64,000 nt of DNA from Paralichthys olivaceus. Lineage: Eukaryota; Chordata; Actinopteri; Pleuronectiformes; Paralichthyidae. The notes beneath the pieces are model-generated. The model was not told the DNA's origin. It saw only the letters and a list, made by a program, of their open reading frames with translations, and ran no database searches. The position numbers and the translations under genes are program-made. This document shows, in pieces, positions 32,123-45,800 of the stretch. Each line of letters begins with the position of its first letter. Positions within the stretch are counted from its first letter, which is position 1. The DNA lies in NCBI RefSeq assembly GCF_024713975.1, contig NC_091096.1, positions 24,453,458 to 24,517,457 of the forward strand, written 5' to 3'.

Positions 32123-35100
32123 CATGACTGCTGTGTTTTTAATGAATTTATGCTGGGAAATATACATTGGGTTGAATTTTCCCTGGGAATTGTTGACAAA
32201 ACAGCGAATTGAATCCTCCGTCTTTGCTTTTTACATGGCCTACGTGATATTCAAGGAATGTTTCCCTTTATATGAATCCCCCAAGACTGTGTGACAATCA
32301 CCACAAGTGATCTGATCCTTTATTTCAAGCATTCATTTGTATCTTCCTCATCATTCTCGATACAGCACAGATGGGGACACACGTCCGTTTTTTTCTGTTT
32401 CTGTTTGCTGGCAGCCTCAGTATGTTGGATATTCAGGTCAAGATGATCTAGTATGTATTTTTTGAGACAAGCAGGATGAGACTCAATACTTGCTAATGGG
32501 AGGCCTGCCTAATTCTCCTGGCAACATCAGTCACAAGCTGAGACAGAGAGAGGCTGCGGGCACACTGCAAGTAATGGCCTTGACAAGTCAGAAAACTCAC
32601 TTAATATTACAGTAAAAATAGCTTTACTGGGTAATTCAATGGAAACAAAATGTCACTTCTGCAGCATCGGGGGATTATTTCTTTCATTTTAGGATTCCTT
32701 AAGATATTATGTTTACATTAGGTAATCATACATAGATGAAAGTATGAAATATCTCATGAGCTTTAGCAGCGCTTCAACTTGCAAAAAGTCAAATGTACCA
32801 AATTTATCGTAACAACCCAGATTCAGCCTTAGGTGGAGAGGACTTGAGGAAAAATCTACAGTGTGTGTTTGTGTGTGTGTGTCTTTTGGCGTAAAAAAAG
32901 ACTGTGAGGAGGAGAGAGTAAAAAATAAGAAAGGAAGGAGACAGTGTGAGGACATGTGTGTGTTTGTGTGAGTAAGAGTGAGAGAGACATGGATTTGATT
33001 GGTGCATTGACATTGATGGTGCACCGTCCTCCAGGCCTGCCAGAAGGCTTATCCAATTTATCCCGGCCACACTGAACATGATCAGTGCCCACTGGTTGGG
33101 TGGATCTCGGGTTTTGTCTGCCTGAGCACGTGTCTCTCTTCCACACATACTATTCCTCCCCCACATCTCGCCATTCCTGTCCTCCAATCCCAAAGCTCGC
33201 CGTGACTCTTAAATGGATACAGGGTACCGTGTTGAGAGCATCGGGGAAGTCAGTGGGGCCCAATCTATCATCAGGAAGTGTTGGCTCGACTGGGAAACGG
33301 CTGTGTGTGGGGGGGGGTGTACAGTATTTAAAAGGCTGCTCTTAATGTTCGCCTCCGAGCAGCTTAGAGATTGGATAGGACTGTGTGTCCTTGATCAAGG
33401 TCAGAATTGTAATGAGTCAGAATATAAAAGCATCTTTAATGTGCAGATCAAAATGCAGCACAGCAGTGGTGGATCATTCAGCAGGATGGAGGGGGAGGCT
33501 TTTTCTTCCTCTCTTTCACAAATGTTTGAGGAGGAGAAACAACTCAGGGTCTGATCTAATGAGAAGAAATGACTTGTGAATGAAGGTCTTCACTTCAACC
33601 CCTTGGGTAGAAAAATGTAAATATGTGACTTTTGGCTATAGAGTTTGCATTTCTGGGTAATAACAGAGTCTCTTAATGAGTCTACTTGAAAAAGTAAAAA
33701 CAGAATAAAAAATACATAATGTTTTAAAGTTTGCAGAATTGAAGAGGATATATATATACATATACCTGATGACAAATAGAACAAATTCTTACAGTAGAAC
33801 AAATTATATGTATTTATTGTTTGGCACATGATGTGAAATATAAACAAGCAACATCTAGATTCATTAAAAAAAAATCAATTTATATTTACATTGAAAAAGT
33901 CAAACATCCTACATACATGGGAGCATGAAAATAACCTTTAGGGCTCATCACACAGGTTTGTCCTGACTTTGAAATCTGATGTGGTCACAGGCAGCACAAA
34001 TGGATGAAAGCTTTTATTCAAATGAAGCAGTGCACTGCAAGTGGTTGGCACTTCCAATGATAGTTGGCCTTAGGGCCCCTATAAGCTGTGTTTTTTGGCC
34101 TGAGACAATAGTTGTGAGGGAAACTAATGGTTGATGGCGGCTCCTTAAATGTGAGGCACAACCACTAATGGCTGATTCAAACCAATGATGAGAAAAGAAA
34201 GACAATTCAGACGGAAATTTAAAGCTGAATTCAACACAGATTACACAGGATGGTGGTGCTTGGTAGTTTTTCTATAGGAAGGGCGGATGTTACTTTCCTT
34301 CACCACCCAAAAAGTTGTGGAGAGACATACTGATGAACCTCCGGAAAGACGTAGCTGTGTTCCCTGAGCAGAGCAGACTGAGCAGGCAGAGGTGTGTCCC
34401 TCTGCTGATCGGGCTTGGCTATGTTTCCCAGTAGCTGGACCAGATAACTGCATGAGCACGTCTAGGAAATCTGACGTCAGACAACCTATGGTGTGAAAAA
34501 AAAACTGTTGAAGGCGTTAACTAAAGAAACGCCTCGCTCCCTGTGGCTCACAGAGATTACTCTGACGTGCATTTAGTCAATTTTTGGAAACTCTGACAGC
34601 GTTCATGTCGAGAGTACAACATTGTCACATTATATTTACCTCTGAAAGTAAAAAAAAGCATGATAGGTCCACTTTAAATGGCATTTCAGAAGAAAATGTA
34701 GGAAAACACAATCATACAATAGAACCAATAATTGTGGCTCTCTGCTAAAGGAGAAAATCTGCTCTACTGAGCCACAGCTCTATGACACAAATGATTCACT
34801 ATGCATTCATCTGATAAGCCTCATCAAGGTCATGCATCTCACCATATTCAATAGCTATTGTACACACCCCCTCGCCCCAAGGAAAAGTGTAAATGCAGCC
34901 AGACTGTTTGCATTGTGTGTCATAGAAGACACCACCTCTTCTCGCACATTGATCTGAAGACGCATTCAGAACCTTTGCTATTTATAGTCTTTGAAAGCTG
35001 CAAATAACACGTAAGTAAGTACTTTATGTTACTCTGAAGTAACACTGAAATAATCCATTCTCCCCACCTGACAGTGACATAACAGAAGGTGTTTATCTTT

Positions 35101-38100
35101 ATCAGCATGACCACTACATTTTATAATTCATTCCTGAAAAAACTGTTCCAGCTGCAATACCACCACCATCTGAAACCCAAGACCAATCAGATTTCTGATC
35201 TGGCTGGAGACACATACAGTGCATGGTGACATGAAGATGGATTAAATCGATGCAGGCTGTTACCCAGATATGTCAGACACTTGAAATAGGTGGTGTAAAT
35301 GGTGCTTATGGAAGCGTGCTCCTTCTGTTAGTTACAGTGAATGCCTGCACGACTGATATGTGTCATAAATCTGTATTTACCTTGATTAAACAACAACAGC
35401 AGGCTGCTGTAAAATAACTCCACACAGTGCTGCATGCATCAGACCTGCTCCTTACATCAGTTTTTTTTTTATGTCGCTGGGTTAACCCTGTGCATCACTG
35501 CCTCTGTTCTATAGTTTCTGGCCCAAGTGATAATTCATGTTTTGTTCCTAAAAAAGATCACAATTAATCAATTATAAAATGGCTGTGTAGCCTCTGGCAG
35601 CAGATTTAAGGCCCCATGTGCTGTCATGATGTATAACTTCAGGGCCATTGCACCTTAAAATACAGACACAAAAAACGATTTTGCAAGTCCTGCTGTAAAT
35701 GTTCCTGCTATGGAATAAAACAGTTACTCTCAGCTGCTCTATATAACATGTAAGACAGGCTTTCGAGGAAATACTTAAAAATGTCTGTGACGTCATAAAA
35801 TTAAGATCTTCACAGTATAAACCAGTTTACTCATCACTATATTCTGAATAAATCTTGAGGCGACGTGTGCAGTGAAGATGCTCCTTGTTTACTGCAGAAA
35901 CCTTCGAAAAAATTGAAGTTGTACAATTTGAGCAGTTCAGTTTATATAAAGAATGTATCAGCAGTTGATGTTGGAGCTTGACAGCAGAAAAGGGGATAAT
36001 CACTCAATTATGGACACTTGAAACTATTTTTTTTTTGCGAATCTTGTGAATTGATTTTTTAAGAATTATAATAGCCGCACCAGTAGATAAATGACCTCAT
36101 TCTATATATTTGCACGACATCATTTTTTCCTGGTCTTATTTCCAGAGCTGCCCTGTTTTCCTGTATTCACTCTGTACATTCACAAATGCTTTTCTATACT
36201 GTCCTCTGTCCTGTGAGCATTGCATTTTACAGCCCTGTACAGCCCCATGGCAGCATGGTATATCACAGCTATAAACGTGTTTTATTATGGGAGGTTGTAC
36301 GTGGCCACACAACCATGGATGTCATTGCTCACTCCCCTGTGCAATACATTTCCACATTTATATATATATATATTTGTCCAGGTTAATTCATGTTGTTATA
36401 GCTTGTATGAGATTTTAGATGCAATCTTTTTTGTGCTGATATGACAATGCACTCACAACTTGGGCAGACTGGGAAGAACAGGAAAAAACCTTCATTCAGT
36501 GTTTTAAAGATTAGAAAAAAACAAATCCTAATCTAAAGATAAGAGGGTAAAAGAGGGGAGCAACAGGAAGAAGATACAAACCATATATTTAGTAAGTGTA
36601 ATGTTTGAAGCAAATAAATACAGCAAAACAGTTGGTTATTGAAAGAATACATAACTTCTCATATATAAACTGTCATTTGTGTCTGTTAATACTGGATTTT
36701 AGTTAGCTGGTTTTCCTGATGGTTTAATTGCTATGGAAGTTAATTGGGTGTTGTCCAAAATCCTGAAGCCCTAGGGCTGTACTTGAGAATGGTCTGAACG
36801 ATGGGATGTCAAGGGGACATTGCACCAGGCTCTGGAAAGATTTTAACACTGCTGGTTTTGAAAGCAGATTCCACTACCTCACCTACCTACCAGTTCCACG
36901 GATGTCTTTCTGTCTGCCTGTCTGTGGAATGCACATGTTTCAAGCGCCCCTACAGAGCCCATCTTCACACTTGGTATGTGGATTATAAGTGAGGACGTCC
37001 AAGGAAGTGCAGTCTTGACATTAGGGCAATTGGAAAAAGAGGGATTTCCATTATTATTATTATTTTTTAAATTTAAATAAAAAAATAAAAAAAGCAACTA
37101 GCACTCTGCGAACAATGTGTCAACACACAAACAATTAAAAGTGACAGTACATTGTAGAACAGTTTGAGGAGGACTCACTAATGACAAGGAATAATTCTGA
37201 AGATAATCCAGTCTATTCCAAACAGGCTGGTTTAAAACAGCCACTGCACTAGGTACAGTCTTAAAGTCAGCTTCAGTGCCTCAGTAAAGTTCATTTTAAA
37301 GTATTCTATAGATTAAAGATGTGCGCAACATGGTGGTTGATGTACATGAAATGTTGTAGAGATATGTGTGGAAACGGAGTATGAATTCTACACGGACGGA
37401 TCCCCTGACTTTTCTTGTAGCTCAGCCACTGTTTGACATTTTTGGCTTTAATGAAATACCTATAGTCAACTGCTCTAGCATTGCTGGGCATTCCTTTGGT
37501 AAGATCTGAAATATCTAATCGTACATACCTGAGTTTTCCCCTGCATCTCTAAGTTTTTCTTAGTTGTCCTGTAAATATCTCAACATCTATGAGATGGCAT
37601 GACACAAAACTTTGATGGTTTCTTGTAAAGTGATATTTTGGAGGGGGCGGGGAGATGGACGATGGTTTGTCTGTGGCTGCTGCGGTGAGAGCCCTGTGGC
37701 ATGGTCCACTGCCACAGATATATTTAAATATAACTCTGGATCAATAACCAACCTACATACTTACAAAAGCAGCTGTTTGTCCTTGGGCGTGGGTGAAGTA
37801 ATATAGAGATGAGTGTACTTTCTTAACAACTTGCAAAGTCTCTCCTCAAAAAGGTTCAGCCATATTTAAATGTCTTCCTTGTGTCTTATGCTCATCTCGC
37901 TTGAACTACTGGCGACACCTGCCCCCACAATTTCATAGGGTACTGCTCCATTTGTTCTGATTCGCCTTTTGCTATAAGTTTCCATAAGACGTCCATAAAT
38001 ACGGATGAAAGTAAGTGAGTGTCTTTGCTTTGTCTTTTCTGTGCCATTGAATGTTTGAATCTACATAATCAGGGGGACTAATGGATGGAATTTCTAAATC

Positions 38101-39997
38101 TACCCGTGGCTAATTGGTGCCCATAGCACGAAGTTACACTGCGACCACTTTGTGCTGCTTTTATACAATTCAGATTTCTTCCAACTTGGAAATGGCTGGT
38201 CTCCAAGGTGCTATTTTTTTTAACTTCCCGTGAAAAGCATTCTTGGATCAATTTGGAAATCAACAGAAGCTTACTATTTATTGCTGCACAATCTTCTTAG
38301 AGTCAACAAGCAGACTAGGCAGTACATATTACAGTAATAGAACTGTGCTGTCCATTGGAAACCATCTAATGCCTGTTAATTTATTTCATATTTACTGAAG
38401 GATTGATCGACACTATTTGAATGATTTCACTGGAAGGGATGAATCCACAGTCCAGATGTAGAGGCACAGACTACATGAAGGTACTAGGCCTCAGGCTACA
38501 CTGTCTGGATAGGTGCTTTTCTGAGCCTCCCAGGCTGGACAGCCTCCAGGATGTTTACTGCCCCAAACAACCAGTCAGAGGCTTAAGGTCATAGAGCTGG
38601 TGAAGTTTGAACGATGGACGGCCAATTGAAATTGAATATATTCAGCCTTCCTTGGAGTTTCAACCTCAGGCAATTAAGTGCTTCTCGCACTGTTTTCGCT
38701 CCTCTCCCTTTCTGAATATCAGCGCTGCTCTACATAAGGCCTTTTCTGTGAGAGTCTGTCAGCTTCACTTCCCTCTCCTCATTACTCTACATACCCGTGG
38801 GTGGTATGGACTATATCAGCAGTAGCTGATCAGCAGTATTATGCTGCCATTTATCAACCTTTGAAAAATGCATGTGAGCGCCACTCACATTTGCATCCTC
38901 TCAGACATGAATTGCATCTCACTTTAAAATACAATACTAGTTCCTTATCAATCATTGCTGCATGCGTTAGACACGTTTTGATCGGATGTCTCAGATTTAA
39001 GATTTAAAAAATGCTGCGTGCATTCAGCCTCAACTGCAAACAAATATGTGAGATCCTTCCCTTTCTCTGCTGATGTTTCCTCTGCATGACACACGTCACT
39101 CCTGCAGCAGCAGAGTGGATTCTGTCTGTTTGTGTCACACACGATGCGTGGTTTTTTTCATGTGCGGCTGGGTATTAAAGAAGTGTCTCTGTGGATGAGC
39201 GTGGGAGCCACACACTAGCAGCAAAAAAAAAAAAAAAAAAAAAAAACCCAGATGGCTGCTTAAATATTCATACAATCACTTTGTTAACGTGCTCTGCTAA
39301 CCTCTGCCTGACTGGCCTCACGTGCTGCAGGAGGAGGAGGAGGCGGAGCAAAAGAAGGGCAAAGAGGAGGATTCAGTCAAGATAACGAGAGCGAGGATGG
39401 CAGGAGTGAGTGAGGGAAGGGTGAAGTGATGGATGTGGATTTGAGGGTTGTGGTCTCTCATATGCATATATCAGTGCAGCGAGGAGTCGATATGACCCTG
39501 GTTCATGGAGGTCAGATCGGCTGCTTTGCTGAATTCTACTTTGAAGTCGAGGCTGCTAAAAGCATTATTTATAGAGGTGCAGGACCTCTCTCCCCAGATT
39601 ACTTACCCAGTGTGTCTGAATCTGATTTGTTTGCTATCTTGGTAGCAGCACAGTGAATAAGAAATGTCTGCAGCTGTCTATCCTGTTCAGATGAGACTGT
39701 AAATCCGAGGACAAAATCACAGCACTACTGCCCTTGATTTATGTAATTAATTATTTTGCACATGTAGCCTACTAAGTTTCTACATTGTTTTTTTTTTTAT
39801 CATCAATCTAACCCTTACCCTAATTGTTTGTGCCTCCACCCTAATGATAGAGACATTGGGTTACCTGCATTGTTCCATTTGGAAAGCAATGGTGATCTCT
39901 TTTGCTCGTGTGCAAGAGTTTGATTGAAATGTACATAAATAATAGGAAATGGTCAGTTAAATGAATTGAATGTTCATTATTAGCTGCAGGTGTACCA
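32123..39997. other. Gene-poor intergenic stretch
   Basis: Nearly 8 kb with no splice-flanked or conserved coding segment that I recognise. Visible items are small: TG-rich sequence at 32862-32882, a G8 run at about 33309, a TA run at 36360-36372, a TTATTA run at about 37052-37066, and the A24-26 tract at 39222-39247. Open frames here are below about 130 codons and look random. Confidence 0.45.
39222..39247. repeat. Poly(A) tract
   Basis: About 25 consecutive A residues. No retroposed body is recognisable to its left. Confidence 0.9.
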
Positions 39998-40389
39998 TTT
40001 AAGGTAGGGTTAGTAAGTTGTTAAATAAAGAAAAGGGAGAAACATTTTTTAAAAATAGGGATGTCTGGCTCACAACTGTAATGAACACAACCAATCATTT
40101 AAATTGAACGAAATGACCAACGTGCCTACCTACACCCCCTCATGCACTCACCGCACATGACCAGAGACTTCTCAAGCCAGGCAGACATACACCTCTGAAG
40201 CAGAGAGGATAGTCAGAAGGGAGCGAGTCGGAAAAGTTAGCTTCCAGCAGTTTTCAGGCATTACGCGTTCATAGGGGCGTTGCTTCGATGAGAAGGCCAA
40301 TGGGAGGGGGTGGGATGTATCCCCTTTATCACCAAGTACAACTGTGTATAGCTCTACAGCTTTTCCAGGATTACCAACCCTACCTTTAA
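39998..40389. mobile_element. MITE with TTTAAGGTAGGGTTAGTAA ends
   Basis: The left end TTTAAGGTAGGGTTAGTAA is mirrored by ATTACCAACCCTACCTTTAA at the right end, giving a 392-bp non-autonomous element. The minus-strand frame of 131 codons overlapping it is not a gene. Confidence 0.82.
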
Positions 40390-42160
40390 GTCTATCCAGT
40401 GATAACAGTGTGTATTCTAAATCCTTTGCCTGAACTCTTCCACTCCCATCTTCTGTATGTCTGTGATAATGAACCAGGTATAAAGTCTGTTCCTGAGTGA
40501 CTGATCTTATTTCTATAGCTCTGATGACAGACAGCATTTGAACTCTTCCTTGTTCTATTCTTATCATACACTCACTGATACCTCGCTGCTGTTAGAACCA
40601 GCTGAGCTTTTCGGTTACTGACGGATTTCTCTGAGACTGTGAAACTGATAATTCACTTTTCCTCCTGACCCTGATGTTCAGATGTCATTCCTGCTCTGTT
40701 ATTCGTCTTTATTGGATTTGTTTTTCAGACCTCTGCGCCTCGTGTTGTACCAACAGGCCTGACCCTGTGATTATTTGCAGAACTGGAATATGTTCCAGCT
40801 GGAGAATCTCTTCACAGAGGGATTTTTTAAACTGCCAGGTCTTTTGTGCTCATGCACCTGGTCAACAGTGACATTATGGCTTTTTCTTTGTATTTGACAT
40901 AACAATTCACACTAACCCTGGTGTGATTATGAAATGTAAGTTGTCAGATATGCAGGCAGATGCTGCTTTTGCTCCTGAAATCTGAAACATGATGAGCATT
41001 GTGTATAGCTGATGTAACCTGTACCATGCTGATTACACATGTTTCATAATCACAGCAGTGTTTTGGTTATATTGTAGCTACAAGAAAGTGTTGCATTTTA
41101 CTGGAATTAAATATTGATTATACATTGATTTTGTTTTCCTGGAAAGCAAAAACTATTCTGCATGATTCTTAGGTCAATAGACGCCATGATGAGATTGGAT
41201 ATTAAATTCAAACGACCCTCATTGTGTTTACTGTGCCCTACTTTTGTTAATCTGCGGTGTGGTCCCCGGTCGATCTAGTACTCCTTTATTCAGAAGATCC
41301 ATACAGATGGATTATTCGTAAACAATTTTTAAACCCCATCGCACCTGCCCAGCTATTAAAGGGCAGAATAAAAGTTTAGGTACTGGCATATTAAAAGAAT
41401 GTGATCCTCTGGTGCTTGTCTAATATAAGGTTTCTGTTTCTAAGGCTATCATTTTACTCTTGTAATGTGTTACACTGTTGATATCTGCTTTATGAAACAC
41501 TGACATCTCAGTCAGTACACACCATTTTAACACGAGATGGAGTATTATTTCTGTCCCACATGCCAACTGGCTTCTAAGAGGCTTTTCAGACACAGTGCTG
41601 CCACCAGAGGCCACCAGATGTAAAAAGAGACCAAACTGGAATGTTCAGCTTCCAGAAATATAAAAAACCTTATTCAAATTCATATTTGAAATAACTATTT
41701 GAATGTAACCTTGCAATAGTGACGGAAAGTATGTTCAATCAAGTTACATTGACATGTACTAGCTACTTTATACTTCTAGTCCTCTACGATTCAAAAGCAA
41801 ACGATTTACTTCCCTGCATTTATCTGATGGTTACACTGATTAGATTGCAAATAAAAGCTGTGCCCACCCACATAACTTTTCTCAGCCACCCTGGATGATT
41901 CACCCTCAGGTCAGATTGCTGATGGAGCTGTGATGGGACTTATGTGATTTCACCAAATTAACATCTGAACTAATTAGGCAAAGTCAGTCAAAATAGGGTG
42001 GATGGTCACGATGATGGAAGTGATTTGACTGTACTAGCAGAAGGTTGACATTCGATAAAATGATTTGATATGATAAAATGTCCAAGGCTTGGTGCATACT
42101 CGAGGATTTTTATAAAATATGGGAGACCACAGATGTAATGACTGATTGACCCATTTTTTA
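40390..42160. other. Intergenic upstream of nsmf
   Basis: No gene or recognised repeat seen until the interspersed repeat at 42165. Confidence 0.45.
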
Positions 42161-42164
42161 ATAT

Positions 42165-42370
42165 CGTAATTCAATTCAATTTTATTTGTATAGCGCCAAA
42201 TCATTATCTCAAGGCACTTTACATAGAAGGTCAAGACCTTCAAATCTTACTAATATAGAGAAACCCAACAGTTCCCACAGTGAGCAGCACTTTGGTGACT
42301 GTGGAGAGGAAAAACTCCCTGTAATCATCAGAACGCACCAGACGGTCAGAACATAAGACCATACACCTAC
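42165..42370 (+). repeat. Abundant teleost interspersed repeat (TATTTGTATAGCGCC type)
   Basis: TTCAATTTTATTTGTATAGC, then CGCCAAATCATTATCTC, AAGGCACTTTACAT, CCCAACAGTTCCC and GGAAAAACTCCCT are the hallmark phrases of a very common fish repeat. Its end lies about 70 bp before the GC-rich nsmf promoter. A later part of the same repeat family is at 48800-49335. Confidence 0.75.
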
Positions 42371-42439
42371 AGTTAGGAAACAATTCCACTGGTTTTAATA
42401 GTGACTAGTAGAAATGTGTGCAGTGGAACAGGTCCATCT

Positions 42440-42782
42440 TCAGCTGTTACCCGCCCCGCACCTGTCATGCTCTTCCTTTTATGGTGTTTCCTTCCTGGAA
42501 GCCTCCGCTGGATGAGGCGCGCAGAGCGCAGAGCGCAGCGCCTCATCCACTCTCCCTCCATCCTCCAGCGGAGCTGCTGCGCTCTCCGCTCAGCTCGTCC
42601 GCCTCTTCTCTCTTTAACCCGCAGACATGATGCTGAGAAACGTGAAATAAACACAGACGCGACTTGATCATTTTTTATTATTGCCCATTTGGTGATTTTT
42701 CTCTCGTTTGCTTCGTTTCCACGTCGTCGACCAGTGTGTGGAATGGTGTGCGTGTTGTCCCCGGGGTCGTGTCCACTTCAGC
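42440..42782 (+). promoter_or_regulatory. nsmf: nsmf promoter / 5'UTR, CpG-rich
   Basis: A sharp rise in GC and CpG content ends at the start codon. It holds nested inverted repeats (42503-42572) and two upstream ATGs: 42627 opens a seven-codon ORF, and 42743 opens a 26-codon ORF overlapping the main start. The transcription start cannot be seen, and no TATA box is evident. Confidence 0.6.
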
Positions 42783-42823
42783 ATGGGAACTGCGGTGTCC
42801 AAAAGGAAGAATCTGAGGAGTGA
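42743..42823 (+). CDS. Upstream ORF overlapping the nsmf start codon
   Basis: ATG at 42743 (G at -3, G at +4) opens a frame of 26 codons, MVCVLSPGSCPLQHGNCG followed by a short acidic end, stopping at TGA 42821-42823. It runs past the nsmf ATG at 42783 in another frame, so scanning ribosomes that use it would bypass the main start. It matters only if the mRNA begins upstream of 42743. Confidence 0.35.
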   Translation: MVCVLSPGSCPLQHGNCGVQKEESEE

Positions 42824-42853
42824 TGCGATATCTTCCGTGGCCGCAAAAGTTAG
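42783..42853 (+). CDS. nsmf: nsmf exon 1: myristoylated N-terminus
   Basis: Encodes MGTAVSKRKNLRSDAISSVA then AKV and two bases of Arg24. Gly2 with Ser6 and basic residues fits an N-myristoyl signal. Donor AG|GTGAGT, phase 2. Confidence 0.95.
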
Positions 42854-45800
42854 GTGAGTGTGCCCGGGATCTGTGGCTCTGAAGCCGGGGGGAGGAGGAC
42901 AAGAGCCGGCTGCCTTATAACTAATACCCATACTCTGATGGAGGATTCCACACAAATTACTACTGGGTGTAAATTGACATGCACATATTGAAGAGAACTG
43001 ACGGTCCACATTAAAATAATGAATTCTCATGAGGTCGTGACTCCTCTGTGAGTTTGGTTTTCCAGCGAAGCGCAGGTTACATGACAACATAAAGTTTCAC
43101 TTTGTTCTTTATTTGCTCAAATTCTTCATTACTTTTTTGTTGTTGTTTCATTTCAATTTAAATGTCCTTTGTCTGGATGTGAATGTCTGCTCATTGCTAC
43201 ACACGAATAGAATATTTGAGTTTCACCTGAATGTAGAAAAGCTCTCTTTTTGCAGTAACAACATTTCTAGCAGTTTCGAACCTAAATCCGTTTTATTAGC
43301 TGCTCCTTTTTAATTGTATATGCGCATCATAGGGAAAACATCTGTCTTGTAGGCCTATATGAGTATCTCTGATGAAATTTGAGAGTCACTAATATTTTGC
43401 ATTTTTTACACTGAATGTATATGAAGGCAAAACCAGAATTATATGACTTTGACCTTAATAAATATACCTTTTATGACATCAAAGTTTTTTCAAACACTGT
43501 AATTTCTTTGAGTCATTGCTTTACAATTATAACATAAGGAAAAACTTTTATTTTGTTTACCTGTTTGACCTTTTATTGCAGAGCTGAAAGCTGCATATCA
43601 TTGAATATCAAGCACATTTCAAACAGAGGTAGACTCAATGTACTTTACAGCAAAACATAGAAAACATGGATAAAATGAGAAAGAAAATACACATTCATAC
43701 TCCACACCAATTCAGTATCCCAATAGTCACATATACAGCACATGGAGAATACACAGTGTGTGCTCCCTTTGCTTTAATGAGATGGTCACAGACTTCCAGA
43801 TAGGCTGTCATGGACTCATGACTAATTAAAACGGCATTTAACTTCGAATGTGTGCGTCATGTCATGAAAGGTCTTTGTGTCATGGCTGTCAGATCAGTGT
43901 ATTACTCGGTTACTAAGGCTGCGTGGATGACTAATGTTTCGTGGTAAGAGATAGCCTCTTTTTCGCCCACCTAACTGACCCTCAGAGGCCAGGTTGCAGA
44001 CAAACGAAGCACTCTTCTGCTCCTGGTGCACACTCCTCCTCCTTAAATACATGATATCTCAGCTACTGTGCAGTGTAATAAAGGCACATATGCTTAAAAC
44101 ACACAGCGCGTGACCTTTCCATCTCACTTACACACTCAGTACCATGCTGACTTATGCACACATTTGCCAGCTCTATTTGTCTCTGTCTTCCTCGTGCTGT
44201 TTGCGTGTTTATCGCCTCTCTCTCCGCCTCGCTGGCTTTTTTCACACCTCAACTCCCCATAAATCACTCCCATCGCAGCCAGCATCCCAGACGTGGCACA
44301 TGGACTGCAGCCAAGGCTGTATGTACTTCCCGCTCTTATCAGTGATCACGAGCCACACTCTAGTTGACAAGGAGTAAAATGGCTTTCGGTGAAGAATAAG
44401 CGCTTCCCCTGAATCCCAGCTGCTCCGTCTGAGCTGAGTCGGGATTAGTAATGTTTCTCCATCCTGCATCCAGGAGATCTGAGTTCATCTGTTGTACAGC
44501 GAGTGAGCCGGAGCGAAGCTGCTTTGCCTCTTCCAAACAAATGTAATCCCATGTCTTTGTTTTTGGGAAAGTGTGATAGTAATGCCATTCAGGGATTATA
44601 CTGAAAGTGTGTTCACTGCTTTTGACCCTGTGCTTCATACATCTGACCCTGCGGGAGTAAATATGTTCACCATTTTACTTGAAAACACTGCAAAGATCTA
44701 AGCAATGGGTCATAGACGTTCAGGTTGACTTGGGATACACTGGTTATGTTATCAGGTGTTGTTGTAAGAGCCAACAAAACTACACAAAGTTCCACAAGTG
44801 ACAAAATCAACGGGGCAGTAGAGGCAGACAGGCTTCATGGACCCCGGGGCCGAGGGCCCAGGTGCTGGCTCATCGTTGCCTGTACTCACTTATGTTAATG
44901 CAGAACAAACAAGATGTTTTTTCCGGGCATGTTTGATTTGTATTAGTTATTTGATGCTATTTAAACAGGGTTAAACATCTTGATCGACAGATGAAACTGT
45001 GTCAAGCTTGCTCGAGAGCCACTACTGTGGCTCCTGCACAGTCTCTGCGTCCAAATGTGTAAGATGGCAGCATCTCCATCCGGTATGCTTTGGCTTCATT
45101 TCTGGATAGTGGGAGGAAGTGGAGACGTGTTGTCTAAAGCTTCAGAGAAAAGCAAACAAGGCTCATTAACTCTGCTGACAGAACGGTGAGTGAGGAGGTT
45201 CAGACCCTGATGCCTTGAAAACTCTAAAGGGCAAAAACTAGGTTGACATTTACAGTAAATTAATGTGTGACAGAATTATATAGATAGAGGATTGTCTATG
45301 AACAATTTAGTAGGTTATTTTTTGTGCGTCACAAAGGAGAAATTGGAACATGACGTCACTTAAAGTAGAATAGCAAAGCTGAATCAGCACTAGAAAAAAA
45401 GCTGCAACATTGACATCGATGAGGTAGAAAATACATACATTAATATGACGAATAGGATGAATGAGGGGGAGTGAGTATCAGGGGTGAGAAATAAAACTGG
45501 GGTACAAGAGAACTCTGTCTTCACAAAGAATATGACACATAGCGTAATGTTGAAATACAAATTAAACTGAAACAGTACAGACAGTTTATAGGACAAATTA
45601 TAATTTATAAATATTCACCTTGTCTTTTCCAGATGAGAATTCGAAGTCACATGCAGTTTATTACTAAACAGCAGAGAGCTTTGTCCTGTGAAAGCTGGGT
45701 CAATGGCTTGTTTGTCTGTTTTCTTCCCTCTGCTGTTCTCTGGTACACTGAATCACACACATGCCAGGGTAGTCTTTGGATCATTTACTGTGGGTCCTCA

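Noticed and set aside
40172..40567. 131-codon minus-strand frame
   Set aside because: It overlaps the MITE ending at 40389, and its translation matches no known domain.
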